Of a DNA stretch of 64,000 nucleotides, positions 26,001-35,766 are shown piece after piece. The notes beneath the pieces were generated by a model. The model saw nothing but the letters and a program-made list of their open reading frames with translations. It made no database searches and was not told the origin of the DNA. Position 1 is the stretch's first letter; every line of letters begins with the position of its first letter. The position numbers and the translations under genes are program-made. Source of the stretch: Luteibacter rhizovicinus (lineage in GTDB: Bacteria > Pseudomonadota > Gammaproteobacteria > Xanthomonadales > Rhodanobacteraceae); assembly GCF_004342265.1 (NCBI RefSeq), contig NZ_SMCS01000004.1:186001-250000 (forward strand), in the 5' to 3' direction.

Positions 26001-29000
26001 ATGATCGCACTCGACGGGCAGAGCGCCCTCTCGCCTTTCCGCCTCGAACGCCTGAACGCCCGCCTGGATGCCCTGCATCACGGCACGCGCGTGCAGGCCT
26101 CCTGGCATACGTACTTCATCGATGTCGCCGACGCGCCGCAGGGCGACGCTCGCGCGCGCCTTTTGCAGGTGCTGGAGGCGAAGGACATCGCGCCCGAAGC
26201 GGCCACGCTGTGGGTCGTTCCGCGTCTGGGTACGATCTCGCCGTGGTCGAGCAAGGCCACCGATATCCTGCATGGCGCCGGCTTCGACGTCCGTCGCGTG
26301 GAGCGTGGCATGGCTTGGCGGATCACGGGCTTGCCCGACGCCGACGAGCCGAGCTACGACGCGGTGATGACGTCGCTTTTCGACCCGATGACCCAGTCGG
26401 TGCTGACCGGCATCGAAGAGGCTCATGGCCTGTTCCTCGTCGGCGAGCCCGGTCCGCTGGGACGTATCGAACTCGGCGACGACGCGCGTGGCGCGTTGTC
26501 GAAGGCGAACGTCGAACTGGGCCTCGCCCTGGCCGACGACGAAATCGACTACCTCGCGGAACGTTATGCCGAGATGGGGCGCGCGCCTTCGGACGCCGAG
26601 CTGATGATGTTCGCGCAGGCGAACTCGGAGCATTGCCGCCACAAGGTATTCAATGCCACGTGGACGATCGACGGCGCGGAACAGGATATTTCGCTGTTCG
26701 GTATGATCAAAAACACGCACCAGAAATCGCCCGCGCATACGCTGTCCGCTTATCACGACAACGCCGCGGTGATCGACGGCTACGAAGGCAAGCGTTTCTT
26801 CGCCGATCCGGCCGATGGCGTTTACCGCCCGCACACCGAGCGCGCGCCTTTCGCGATCAAGGTCGAGACGCACAACCATCCCACCGCCATCGCACCGTGG
26901 CCGGGCGCCGCGACCGGCGCCGGCGGCGAGATTCGCGACGAAGGCGCGACGGGGCGCGGCGGCAAGCCGAAGGCCGGTCTTACCGGTTTCTCGGTGTCGC
27001 ATCTGCGTATTCCCGGTCTGAAGCGTCCGTGGGAAACCGATCGTCCGTTGCCGCCGCGCATGGCGTCGGCGTTCGAGATCATGCGCGACGGCCCGCTCGG
27101 CGCCGCCGCGTTCAACAACGAATTCGGCCGGCCCGCACTGGGCGGTTACTTCCGCACGTTCGAACAGGAAACGGGCGAGAAGGGCGTTCGTCGCGGCTAC
27201 GACAAGCCGATCATGATCGCCGGTGGCCTTGCCGCCATCCGTCCCGATCTGGTCGACAAGCGCGCTGTACGTCCGGGCGACAAGGTCATCGTTCTCGGCG
27301 GTCCGGCCATGCTCATCGGTCTGGGCGGCGGTGCGGCCTCGTCGGTCGCTTCGGGTACGTCCAGCGCCGAACTCGATTTCGCATCGGTGCAGCGCGACAA
27401 CCCCGAAATGGAACGTCGTTGCCAGCAGGTGATCGACGCATGCTGGTCGCGTGGCGACCAGAACCCGATCGTCAGCATCCATGACGTCGGGGCGGGCGGT
27501 CTGTCCAACGCGATTCCCGAAATCCTCAACGACGCGGGCGTCGGTGGCGTCATCGATCTGTCCGCCGTGCCGTGCGACGACCCCACGCTGTCGCCCATGC
27601 AGGTGTGGAGCAACGAATCGCAGGAGCGTTACGTTCTCGCCATCGGCGGCGACGACTTGCCGCTGTTCGAATCGTTCTGCGCGCGCGAACGCTGTCCGTA
27701 CGCCGTCGTCGGCGAAGCCACGGCCGAACCGCGCCTGCTCGTGCGCGATCCGCGTCGCGACCTGACCGTGATCGACCTCGGTATGGACGTGCTGTTCGGC
27801 AAACCGCCGCGCATGCATCGCGAGGCGAAGCGCGTCAAACCGCGCGTCGACCTGGTCGCCGATCTCACCGGCATCGGCATGGACGAGGCGCTGATGCGCG
27901 TCCTGCGCCTGCCGGTTGTCGGTAGCAAGAACTTCCTCATCACCATCGGCGATCGCACCGTCGGCGGCCTGAACACGCGCGACCCGATGGTTGGTCCGTG
28001 GCAGGTGCCGGTGGCGGACGTTGCCGTCACGATGACCGGCTTCGACGGTTATACCGGCGAAGCGATGGCCATGGCCGAACGTGCGCCGATCGCGTTGCTT
28101 TCCAGTGCCGATGCCGCACGCATGGCGGTCGGCGAGGCCATCACCAATCTCGCCGCCGCGCCGCTGAAGCTCGACGAGCTGCGCCTGTCCGCGAACTGGA
28201 TGGCGGCCGTGAACCATCCGGGCGAGGACGCCGCGCTGTTCGACGCCGTGAAGGCCGTCGGCATGGAGCTGTGCCCCGAACTCGATATCTCCATTCCGGT
28301 CGGCAAGGACTCGCTGTCCATGACGACGGTGTGGAAGGATGGCGAACAGAAGCAGAAAACCGTATCGCCGGTGTCGCTGGTCATCACCGGCTTCGGTCGC
28401 GTGGAAGACGTGCGCCGCACGCTGACGCCGCAGATCAAGCTCGACCGTGGCGATACCGAACTGTGGCTGATCGATCTCGGTGCCGGTCGCGATCGCCTTG
28501 GCGGTTCCGCACTGACCCAGGTCTTCAACCGTGGCGGTGGTGTACCGCCGGATCTGGACGATCCGAAGCGACTGCGCGCGATGTTCGAACTGATCCAGGA
28601 AGCCAGCGCCAGCGGCATGCTGCTGGCATATCACGACCGTTCCGACGGCGGTGCCATCGTCACGCTGCTGGAAATGGCGTTTGCGGGTCACTGCGGTCTC
28701 GAAATTCGTCTGGACGGCTGGGCCGACGCGACGCTGCGTGCGCTGTTCAACGAGGAGCTGGGCGCCGTCGTGCAGGTGGCCGCCGCGAACCGCGAAGCAT
28801 TCGAGTCGCTGCTGGTGAAGCACAACCTCGCCGGCATGACGCACCAGATCGGCCGGCCGAAAGAAAAGCTCGGCATCAAGCTCTATCTGGGTGGCGACGC
28901 CGTTTTCAAATGGTATTGGTCGGAACTCTTCGCCGCGTGGAACGAAACCAGCTACGCGATGCAGCGCCTGCGCGATAACCCGCAGAGCGCCGATTCGGAG

Positions 29001-29861
29001 AACGACTGGCGCAAGGACGATGCCGATCCGGGCATCACTCCGAAGCTGACGTTCGATCCGGCGCAGGACGTCGCCGCGCCGTACATCGCGAAGGGCGCAC
29101 GTCCCCGCGTGGCCATCCTGCGCGAGCAGGGCGTCAACGGTCAGGTGGAAATGGCCGCGGCGTTCGACCGCGCCGGCTTCGATGCCGTGGACGTCCATAT
29201 GTCCGATCTGGCCAGTGGCCGGATTCACCTGAACGATTTCCGCGGCTTCGCTGCCTGCGGTGGTTTCTCGTTCGGCGACGTATTGGGTGCGGGTCGCGGC
29301 TGGGCCACGTCCATCCTCTACAACGAAAAGCTGCGTGCGCAGTTCCAGTGGTTCTTCGAGGACACCACGAAGTTCGCCCTGGGCGTTTGCAACGGTTGCC
29401 AGATGATGTCGGGCCTGAAGGACATCATTCCCGACGCGAAGCACTGGCCGCAGTTCCTGCGCAATGCGTCGGAGCAGTACGAAGCGCGCCTGTCGACGCT
29501 GGAAATCCTCGACTCGAACAGCCTCTTCTTCAAGGGCATGGCCGGTTCGCGCATTCCCGTGGCGGTTGCGCACGGCGAAGGCCGCGTGTACTTCCCGAGC
29601 GTGTGCAGCCCGTCGAAGAGCCATGGTGCCGCCCGCTTCGTCGACAACCGCGGTCGCCCGACCGAAAGCTACCCGCTGAATCCGAACGGATCGCCGGGAG
29701 GTCTTGCGGCGTTCACCGCCGCCGATGGCCGCGTCACGATCATGATGCCGCACCCGGAGCGCGTATTCCGTACGGCACAGCTCAGCTGGCATCCGGATAG
29801 CTGGGGCGAGGATTCGCCCTGGATGCGCATGTTCCGCAATGCGCGGGTGTGGTGCGGCTAA
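26001..29861 (+). CDS. purL: phosphoribosylformylglycinamidine synthase
   Basis: 1286 residues, the large single-chain proteobacterial form. It converts FGAR, glutamine and ATP to FGAM in step four of purine synthesis. The FGAM synthase core includes ANSEHCRHKVFNA and VETHNHPTAIAPWPGAATGAGGEIRDEGATGRG. The C-terminal class-I glutamine amidotransferase has its nucleophile in GVCNGCQM and the His/Glu region in AHGEGR and MMPHPERVFR. It stands alone with no other pur gene nearby, and a REPIN-like element follows. Confidence 0.97.
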   Translation: MIALDGQSALSPFRLERLNARLDALHHGTRVQASWHTYFIDVADAPQGDARARLLQVLEAKDIAPEAATLWVVPRLGTISPWSSKATDILHGAGFDVRRVERGMAWRITGLPDADEPSYDAVMTSLFDPMTQSVLTGIEEAHGLFLVGEPGPLGRIELGDDARGALSKANVELGLALADDEIDYLAERYAEMGRAPSDAELMMFAQANSEHCRHKVFNATWTIDGAEQDISLFGMIKNTHQKSPAHTLSAYHDNAAVIDGYEGKRFFADPADGVYRPHTERAPFAIKVETHNHPTAIAPWPGAATGAGGEIRDEGATGRGGKPKAGLTGFSVSHLRIPGLKRPWETDRPLPPRMASAFEIMRDGPLGAAAFNNEFGRPALGGYFRTFEQETGEKGVRRGYDKPIMIAGGLAAIRPDLVDKRAVRPGDKVIVLGGPAMLIGLGGGAASSVASGTSSAELDFASVQRDNPEMERRCQQVIDACWSRGDQNPIVSIHDVGAGGLSNAIPEILNDAGVGGVIDLSAVPCDDPTLSPMQVWSNESQERYVLAIGGDDLPLFESFCARERCPYAVVGEATAEPRLLVRDPRRDLTVIDLGMDVLFGKPPRMHREAKRVKPRVDLVADLTGIGMDEALMRVLRLPVVGSKNFLITIGDRTVGGLNTRDPMVGPWQVPVADVAVTMTGFDGYTGEAMAMAERAPIALLSSADAARMAVGEAITNLAAAPLKLDELRLSANWMAAVNHPGEDAALFDAVKAVGMELCPELDISIPVGKDSLSMTTVWKDGEQKQKTVSPVSLVITGFGRVEDVRRTLTPQIKLDRGDTELWLIDLGAGRDRLGGSALTQVFNRGGGVPPDLDDPKRLRAMFELIQEASASGMLLAYHDRSDGGAIVTLLEMAFAGHCGLEIRLDGWADATLRALFNEELGAVVQVAAANREAFESLLVKHNLAGMTHQIGRPKEKLGIKLYLGGDAVFKWYWSELFAAWNETSYAMQRLRDNPQSADSENDWRKDDADPGITPKLTFDPAQDVAAPYIAKGARPRVAILREQGVNGQVEMAAAFDRAGFDAVDVHMSDLASGRIHLNDFRGFAACGGFSFGDVLGAGRGWATSILYNEKLRAQFQWFFEDTTKFALGVCNGCQMMSGLKDIIPDAKHWPQFLRNASEQYEARLSTLEILDSNSLFFKGMAGSRIPVAVAHGEGRVYFPSVCSPSKSHGAARFVDNRGRPTESYPLNPNGSPGGLAAFTAADGRVTIMMPHPERVFRTAQLSWHPDSWGEDSPWMRMFRNARVWCG

Positions 29862-29873
29862 CCCCGCGCCGTT

Positions 29874-30016
29874 CTTGTAGGAGCCCGCTTGCGGGCGAAA
29901 GCCAACGGAGCGGCGATGCCCTGCGTGACATCCGCAGCCCGCAGAACGGGCTCGCGAATGTGAGCATCCGTCTTCTTCGCCCTGTTGGCTTTCGCCCGCA
30001 AGCGGGCTCCTACAAG
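29874..30016. repeat. REPIN-like element, copy 1 (143 bp)
   Basis: Two 33-base arms, 29874-29906 and 29984-30016, are exact inverted complements; each contains the REP head GTAGGAGCCCGCTTGCGGGC. They enclose 77 bases. That centre, reversed, matches the centre of the element at 60272-60408 at about 64 of 77 positions. It sits between purL and the glycosyltransferase. Confidence 0.88.
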
Positions 30017-30054
30017 AGAGCAGATGGGTTTCGGCCGCATGGCATAATCGGCGC

Positions 30055-30936
30055 GTGAACAACCCCATCACCCCTTCGCCGAAAGTCAGCATCGTCATCG
30101 TCCTTGCCGACAGTGGCCCTTTCACGCGCGAATGCGTGGAGCATGCGTTGCTCTCGCCGCTGCCTGTCGAAGTCATCGTGGTCGACAACGCCTCGTCCGA
30201 TGGCGTGCCGCAGGCCATCGATCGCGCCTATGCCGACGACTCGCGCGTGCGGGTTATGTATAACGGCGCCAATCTGGGTTTCGGACCCGCGATGAATCGC
30301 GGCGTCGCGACGGCGAATGGCGAGAGCGTTCTCATCCTCAATCCCGACTGCCTGCTGGAGGCCGACACGCTTCCCCGCATGCTGGCCTATATCGGCCCGC
30401 GGACGGGCATTGTCGGTGCGGTCGTGTGCGACAACCAGGGGGTGCCCGATCCCGCCTCGCGTCGCCGCGATCCGCTGCTCGCGCGGGCGATCAACACGAT
30501 GACCGGCCGCGACAGGGACGATGCCCGCTATCCCGGCGTCAATATTCCCGGTCCGCTACCCGATGGCCCGGAGCGCGTCGAAGCCGTGTCCGGTGCCATC
30601 ATGCTATTGCCGCGCAAGGTATTCGCGGAATTGCATGGTTTCGACGAAACCTATTTCCTGCATTGCGAAGATCTCGATCTGTGCCGTCGCGCACGCGACG
30701 CGGGCTATGAGGTCATCCTCGCCGGCGACGTACGCGTGTTGCATGGCAAGGGTGGATCGAGCCGGCACCGGCCTGTGTTTGTCAGCCGCTTCAAGCATCG
30801 CGGCATGTGGCGATGGTTCCGGTTGCACGATCCGGCGGCACGCAAGCCGCTCGTCGCCGCGGTCGTCTGGCTTGGTATCTGGGCGCATTTCGTCGTCAGG
30901 ATTCCGGGACAGCTGTGGCGACTGGCACGGCGATGA
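30055..30936 (+). CDS. family 2 glycosyltransferase
   Basis: 293 residues from GTG 30055. The GT-A fold is visible: VSIVIVLADSG, then VVDNASSDGV for the nucleotide, LNPDCLL in the DxD position, and a later FDETYFLHCEDLDLCRRARDAGY acceptor/catalytic segment. It resembles rhamnosyl/WbbL-type transferases. It would add a sugar to a surface polysaccharide or lipid. A short hydrophobic C-terminal stretch may anchor it to the membrane. It overlaps the EamA gene by 4 bases (ATGA), so they are translationally coupled. Confidence 0.88.
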   Translation: MNNPITPSPKVSIVIVLADSGPFTRECVEHALLSPLPVEVIVVDNASSDGVPQAIDRAYADDSRVRVMYNGANLGFGPAMNRGVATANGESVLILNPDCLLEADTLPRMLAYIGPRTGIVGAVVCDNQGVPDPASRRRDPLLARAINTMTGRDRDDARYPGVNIPGPLPDGPERVEAVSGAIMLLPRKVFAELHGFDETYFLHCEDLDLCRRARDAGYEVILAGDVRVLHGKGGSSRHRPVFVSRFKHRGMWRWFRLHDPAARKPLVAAVVWLGIWAHFVVRIPGQLWRLARR

Positions 30937-31829
30937 CGTCGCCGCGCGCGACCGGTCTCGCCACGATCGGCCTGCTCGCGGTCACCGCGGTCTGGGGTTC
31001 TACGTTCGTACTGATCAAGGATGTCGTCGGGCGCATGTCCGTCGTCGATTTTCTTGCCGTGCGTTTCGCTATCGCCGCCGTCGTCATGCTGGTGCTGTTC
31101 GCGCGTCCCGTTCTTAGGCTCGGCTGGCCGCAGCTGGTGCGCGGCCTTGGTCTGGGCGTGCTCTATGGATTCGCGCAATGGTTGCAGACCGAGGGATTGT
31201 CGTTGACCTCGCCAAGCGTCAGCGGATTCGTCACGGGCATGTATGTCGTCTTCACTCCTCTGCTTGCCTGGGCACTGCTGGGGCAGCGCATGCCCGCCGT
31301 GACCTGGGTCGCCGTCGCGCTCGCGACCATCGGTCTCGCGGTGCTTGCACTGCACGGTTTCGAAGTCGATCTTGGCGTCTGGCTGACGCTGGCGTCGGCG
31401 GCGCTGTACGGCTTGCACATCATTGGCCTCAGCCGCTGGTCGCGGCCCGGCGAAGCATTCGGCATGTCGGCTGTGCAGATGGTGGGCATTGCGACGGTAA
31501 GCCTTTGCTCCACGCTTCCCCACGGACCGTCGCTCCCGCCCGATAATGCGGCATGGATCGCGGTGCTTTACATGGCGCTGGTGGCCGGTGCCGGCGCGAT
31601 GCTTGTGCAGACCTGGGCGCAGGCCCATCTGCCGGCGACGCGCGCGGCGATCGTCATGACGACCGAGCCGGTATTCGCGGCGGGATTCGCTGTGGTGCTC
31701 GGTTATGACGCACTCACGCTACGCATGGCGATCGGCGGACTGATGGTGCTGGCCGCGATGTATCTGGTGGAACTGATGCCCCGGCGGAAGGGCGAACCCT
31801 CCGCCGAGACGCTTCATCACGAGGTGTAG
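30933..31829 (+). CDS. EamA/DMT-superfamily transporter
   Basis: 298 residues, about ten membrane segments in two EamA repeats. The first repeat begins GLLAVTAVWGSTFVLIKDVV and the second LTLASAALYGLHIIGLSRW. The ending AAIVMTTEPVFAAGFAVVLGYD...GGLMVLAAMYLVEL is typical. It exports or imports a small metabolite across the inner membrane; the substrate is unknown. The ATG at 30933 overlaps the glycosyltransferase stop. It converges with ybdD 16 bases downstream. Confidence 0.9.
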   Translation: MTSPRATGLATIGLLAVTAVWGSTFVLIKDVVGRMSVVDFLAVRFAIAAVVMLVLFARPVLRLGWPQLVRGLGLGVLYGFAQWLQTEGLSLTSPSVSGFVTGMYVVFTPLLAWALLGQRMPAVTWVAVALATIGLAVLALHGFEVDLGVWLTLASAALYGLHIIGLSRWSRPGEAFGMSAVQMVGIATVSLCSTLPHGPSLPPDNAAWIAVLYMALVAGAGAMLVQTWAQAHLPATRAAIVMTTEPVFAAGFAVVLGYDALTLRMAIGGLMVLAAMYLVELMPRRKGEPSAETLHHEV

Positions 31830-31845
31830 CAACGCGGGTTTCGTT

Positions 31846-32052
31846 TCAGCAACAACGCCCGCCCGTACCCTTGTACCGCGCGATCTGCCGCTCCCTGAAG
31901 AAGTCGCCGTAACTCGGTATCGGCCGGTCCGGGTGATGCTCCTTCAGATGTTTCACATAGACGTCGTAGTCGGGTACGCCGCAGCAGAGGCGGGCGGTTT
32001 GCACCGCCCACTTCCAGATCGACCGCGGCTGTTGTGACAGGTTATCGGTCAT
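31846..32052 (-). CDS. YbdD/YjiX-family small protein
   Basis: 68 residues matching the DUF466 family (CCGVPDYDVYVKHLKEHHPDRPIPSYGDFFRERQIARY). Its members are encoded beside CstA/BtsT pyruvate transporters, and in E. coli YbdD is needed for or modulates pyruvate uptake. It lies 11 bases after the cstA stop on the same strand. The start at 32052 is supported by GGAG upstream (CCTGAAGGAGAACGTC). Confidence 0.92.
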   Translation of the reverse strand: MTDNLSQQPRSIWKWAVQTARLCCGVPDYDVYVKHLKEHHPDRPIPSYGDFFRERQIARYKGTGGRCC

Positions 32053-32063
32053 GACGTTCTCCT

Positions 32064-34139
32064 TCAGGAGGCCACGCTGCTGACGGCGACGTACGGTTCC
32101 TCGTTCGCCGTCGGATGGTTCGTGCGCCACGCCTTAGCGATAGCGCGCAATGCGAAGAACACCATCGTCAGCACCAGCAGCATGAAGATGCCAGTGAGGG
32201 CCATGTCCACGCGGTTATTGGTGACGATGCGCTGCATTTCCTCGGCGGTCTTGGCCGGTGCGAGCAGCTTGCCCGAGGCCATGGCGTCGGCGTACTTCTG
32301 CGCGGCGGCGGTGAAGCTGATCTTGTTGTCGAACAGCTTCTGCCAGCCGGCCGTCAACGTGCACACCACGAGCCAGATCGCCGGAACGCCCGGCACCAGC
32401 ACGTAGCGCTCGCGTTTCAGCTTCACCGTGACCACGGTGGCAAGCATCAGCGCGATAGCCGCCAGCATCTGGTTGGCGATACCGAACAGGGGCCACAGGG
32501 TGTTGATGCCGCCCAGCGGATCCACGGCGCCCTGATAGAGGAAATATCCCCACAGGCCCACGCAGATAACCGTAGCGATGACATTGCTGGTCCACGATTC
32601 GGTGTGTTTCAGCGGCGCGTAAATCAGGCCTGCGATTTCCTGGATCATGAAGCGACCCACGCGCGTACCCGCATCCACCGTCGTCAGGATGAACAGCGCT
32701 TCGAACAGAATGGCGTAGTGGTACCAGAAGGCCATCATGCCCTCGCCAGGTAGCACGCCGTGCAGCAGCTGGGCCATGCCCACCGCCAAAGTCGGCGCAC
32801 CGCCGGCACGACTGAGGATGGTCCCCTCGCCGATGTTCCTCGCGGTGTCGCTGAGTTCGGCGGGTGTAACGAGGAAGCCCCACTGGCTGATGGTCGCGGC
32901 CGCCTGTTCGACGGTGGTGCCGATCAGGGCACCAGGCGAGTTCATCGCGAAGTAGACGCCCGGATGCAGCGACGCGGCGGCGATCAGCGCCATGATGGCG
33001 ACGAAAGCCTCCATCAGCATGCCGCCATAACCGACCATGCGTGCCTCGCCTTCGCTGGCCAGCAGCTTGGGCGTGGTGCCCGAGGCGATGATCGAATGCC
33101 AGCCGGACACGGCACCGCATGCGATGGTGATGAACAGGAACGGGAACAGGTTGCCGCTGAAGACCGGACCGCTGCCGTCGATGAACTTCGTCACGGCCGG
33201 CATTTGCAGGGTCGGGGCGGCGAGGAAAATCGCCAGCGCGAGCAGGGCGATGGTACCGATCTTGAGGAAGGTCGACAGGTAGTCGCGCGGGGCCAGCAGC
33301 AGCCAGACGGGCAGTACGGAGGCGAAGAAGCCGTAACCGATCAGCAGCCAGGCCAGCGCCTTGGCGTCGAAATCGAACATCGGAGCGATCGTCGGCGAAG
33401 CGGCGATGTGCGCGCCGTACCAGATCGACCCAAGCAGCAGGACCAGACCGATGATCGATACTTCGAGGATGCGGCCCGGGCGGATATAGCGCAGGTAGAT
33501 GCCCATCAGCAAAGCGATGGGAATCGTGCAGGCGACGGTGAACGTGCCCCAGGGGCTGTGCGTCAGTGCCTTGACCACGACCAGCGCGAGTACCGCCAGC
33601 ACGATCATCATCAGGACGAGGACGCCGACCATGGCGATGACGCCCGGCACTTCGCCCAGTTCCTCGCGCAGCATATTGCCCAGCGAACGACCGTCCCGGC
33701 GAAGCGAGAGGCCCAGGATCATGAAGTCCTGCACCGCGCCGGCGAAGACCACGCCGACGAGGATCCAGAGGGTGCCGGGCAGATAACCCATCTGCGCCGC
33801 CAGGACCGGGCCGACGAGCGGGCCGGCGCCTGCGATCGCCGCGAAATGGTGACCGAAAACAACCCATTTATCGGTGGGCACGTAGTCCAGGCCGTCGTTG
33901 CGCAGCACGGCGGGCGTAGCGCGGGTCGGGTCCATTTGCAGGACGCGATTGTTGATGAACCGGCTATAGAAACGGTAGCCGATCAGAAAGACGGCGATAG
34001 AGGCCGTGACGACCCAGATCGCGTTGATGGGTTCGCCGCGCCGCAGCGCGACGACGCCCAGACACCAGGCGCCCACGATGGCGATGGCGGCCCAGAGGAT
34101 TTTTCCTGCCGGACTCGGTTTTACCTGAACAGTTTGCAT
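32064..34139 (-). CDS. cstA: CstA-family pyruvate/peptide transporter
   Basis: 691 residues with many membrane segments. Typical CstA stretches include GHHFAAIAGAGPLVGPVLAAQMGY, VFAGAVQDFMIL, SGWHSIIASGTTPKLLASE and LWPLFGIANQMLAAIAL. It imports pyruvate with protons and is induced on carbon starvation in relatives. The frame is open far upstream, but the ATG at 34139 has GGGGAG just before it and matches the family start. It forms a two-gene unit with the ybdD-type gene. Confidence 0.94.
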   Translation of the reverse strand: MQTVQVKPSPAGKILWAAIAIVGAWCLGVVALRRGEPINAIWVVTASIAVFLIGYRFYSRFINNRVLQMDPTRATPAVLRNDGLDYVPTDKWVVFGHHFAAIAGAGPLVGPVLAAQMGYLPGTLWILVGVVFAGAVQDFMILGLSLRRDGRSLGNMLREELGEVPGVIAMVGVLVLMMIVLAVLALVVVKALTHSPWGTFTVACTIPIALLMGIYLRYIRPGRILEVSIIGLVLLLGSIWYGAHIAASPTIAPMFDFDAKALAWLLIGYGFFASVLPVWLLLAPRDYLSTFLKIGTIALLALAIFLAAPTLQMPAVTKFIDGSGPVFSGNLFPFLFITIACGAVSGWHSIIASGTTPKLLASEGEARMVGYGGMLMEAFVAIMALIAAASLHPGVYFAMNSPGALIGTTVEQAAATISQWGFLVTPAELSDTARNIGEGTILSRAGGAPTLAVGMAQLLHGVLPGEGMMAFWYHYAILFEALFILTTVDAGTRVGRFMIQEIAGLIYAPLKHTESWTSNVIATVICVGLWGYFLYQGAVDPLGGINTLWPLFGIANQMLAAIALMLATVVTVKLKRERYVLVPGVPAIWLVVCTLTAGWQKLFDNKISFTAAAQKYADAMASGKLLAPAKTAEEMQRIVTNNRVDMALTGIFMLLVLTMVFFALRAIAKAWRTNHPTANEEPYVAVSSVAS

Positions 34140-34403
34140 GTGTGACGCTCCCCTTGCGGATAGGACAAGGGTCGTCCCGTGCGTCGCGGGGGTCAATGGC
34201 GTGGGGCGGTTCGGTGTATTAGCCATTGGTCGTATGGCGTTGGAGCGCGGGGGATGTTGCGGTGCAATGGAGCGGGGGCAGGGCGTAGCGGGGCCTTCGG
34301 ATCGACGCCCCCCATTACCCATCCCCAATCCCCCTTGAGAGCCTCCCCGCAAAACGCCATCTTGATGAGATAACGTGCCCGAATAACCACCGAGAGCCAC
34401 ACC

Positions 34404-34940
34404 ATGATCCGCGACATTCTGAGGATGGGAGACGAGCGCTTGCTGCGCATCGCGCCGCTCGTGCCGCCCGAACTGATAGGCACCGCGGAGCTGGACGAGC
34501 TGATCGCGGATATGTTCGACACGATGTATCACGCAGGTGGCGTGGGTCTCGCCGCCCCACAGATCGGTATCGACCTTCAACTGGTCATCTTCGGATTCGA
34601 CAGCAGCGAGCGCTATCCCGATGCGCCGGCCGTGCCGCGCACGATTCTGCTGAATCCGGTGATTACGCCGCTGTCCCAGGACATGGAGGAAGGCTGGGAA
34701 GGCTGCCTGTCGGTGCCCGGTCTGCGCGGCGCGGTGAATCGTTACTCGCTGATCCGCTACCAGGGCATCGATCAATCGGGAGCGCCCATCGACCGGACGG
34801 CCGAGGGGTTTCATGCCCGCGTCGTGCAGCATGAGTGCGATCACCTGATCGGGCGCCTGTATCCCTCGCGAATCACCGATTTCTCGAAGTTCGGCTACAC
34901 CGATGTCCTGTTTCCCGGGCAGGACATTGGCGACGATTAA
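34404..34940 (+). CDS. def: peptide deformylase
   Basis: 178 residues. All three deformylase motifs are present: GGVGLAAPQ (45-53), EGCLS (99-103, metal ligand C101) and QHECDH (142-147, ligands H143 and H147, catalytic E144). It removes the N-formyl group from nascent proteins in the cytoplasm. This one is not beside fmt, so it may be a second copy; the usual def-fmt pair is not in the window. The next gene starts 52 bases later. Confidence 0.93.
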   Translation: MIRDILRMGDERLLRIAPLVPPELIGTAELDELIADMFDTMYHAGGVGLAAPQIGIDLQLVIFGFDSSERYPDAPAVPRTILLNPVITPLSQDMEEGWEGCLSVPGLRGAVNRYSLIRYQGIDQSGAPIDRTAEGFHARVVQHECDHLIGRLYPSRITDFSKFGYTDVLFPGQDIGDD

Positions 34941-34992
34941 GTCGGTCAAGCCCGCTCCTGCACAAAACACAGCGGCATTGAGGAGAGCCTGC

Positions 34993-35271
34993 ATGCGCGC
35001 GACGTGGAAAGGCCAGTTACTCGCCGAAAGCGACGATACCGTCGTCGTGGAAGGCAACCACTACTTTCCGGAGGCCACGCTGAAGCGCGAACACTTCCGC
35101 GCAAGCGACCATCACTCGGTATGCCCCTGGAAGGGCACGGCAAGCTATTACGACGTGGTCGTCGGCGACGAGGTCAACGCCAATGCGGCATGGTTCTATC
35201 CGACGCCGTCCGAAGCCGCCGCGTCCATTCGCGGTCGCGTGGCGTTCTGGAAGGGTGTCGACGTGGTCTAG
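34993..35271 (+). CDS. DUF427-domain protein
   Basis: 92 residues from the ATG at 34993, preceded by GAGGAG. The family signature is clear: W-G-x-LAESDDTVVVEGNHYFP, then HHSVCPWKGTASYYDV and NANAAWFYPTPSEAA. DUF427 proteins are small cytoplasmic beta-barrel-like proteins of unknown function. It is probably cotranscribed with the deformylase and overlaps the convergent HTH gene by 4 bases. Confidence 0.9.
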   Translation: MRATWKGQLLAESDDTVVVEGNHYFPEATLKREHFRASDHHSVCPWKGTASYYDVVVGDEVNANAAWFYPTPSEAAASIRGRVAFWKGVDVV

Positions 35272-35651
35272 GTGACGTCGGCCAGGGCTTCGGCAATCAG
35301 CAGCAATGCATTGCGCCGCTCTCTGGGCAGGCGGGTGACGATGCCGACGAGGCGCAGCTGTTCCCGGGTTTCCGGCCGGTACATCGCGGGCGGTTCCCGT
35401 ACGCCGGTGACGCCTTCGGGTGCGCCGCGGCCGGTCGCAAGCCATTCGAAATTGACGCCGAAACGCACCGCCATATCGATCTGGCGTGCCAGTTCGGGCA
35501 ATCCTTCGGCATTAAGCCATTTGCGGGCCGTTTCGCGACTGACGTCGAAAAGATCGGCGAGCTGGGTGGTGCGGCCCCGTCCTTTCTTCAGGCCTGACAT
35601 GTCCAGCGCCATATGCAGGCGCTGCGAGAAACCTCGGTTGGAAGAAGGCAT
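35268..35651 (-). CDS. HTH (Cro/CI-like) DNA-binding protein
   Basis: 127 residues. A helix-turn-helix is visible at about residues 27-50 (TTQLADLFDVSRETARKWLNAEGLP), followed by NFEWLATGRG, a segment common in CI-like repressors. The C-terminal half has no protease or ligand domain that I recognise. Prophage-like in style, but there are no phage genes around it. It overlaps the end of DUF427 by 4 bases. The target is unknown. Confidence 0.8.
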   Translation of the reverse strand: MPSSNRGFSQRLHMALDMSGLKKGRGRTTQLADLFDVSRETARKWLNAEGLPELARQIDMAVRFGVNFEWLATGRGAPEGVTGVREPPAMYRPETREQLRLVGIVTRLPRERRNALLLIAEALADVT

Positions 35652-35766
35652 GACTACTCCGGTTCAATGCAATCGCGTCCTTGAGCCGGTTATTGTTCGT
35701 TAGCGACGCGCGATCTTCGTCGATTTGCGGTTGTGGAAGGGGACAAGTTGTTCATGGTTTCGCGAA

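Noticed and set aside
24858-30218. A 1786-codon open frame on the minus strand opposite purL
   Set aside because: It is the antisense shadow of GC-rich purL; its translation is His/Arg/Ala-rich without any domain, while purL on the plus strand is unmistakable.
34140-35057. Open 5' extension of the cstA frame by about 300 codons
   Set aside because: It runs across the promoter region and antisense to the deformylase gene; the ATG at 34139 has a strong ribosome site and matches the family N-terminus.
35268-35651. CI-like repressor as sign of a prophage
   Set aside because: No integrase, structural or lysis genes around it; neighbours are def, DUF427 and pyrF.
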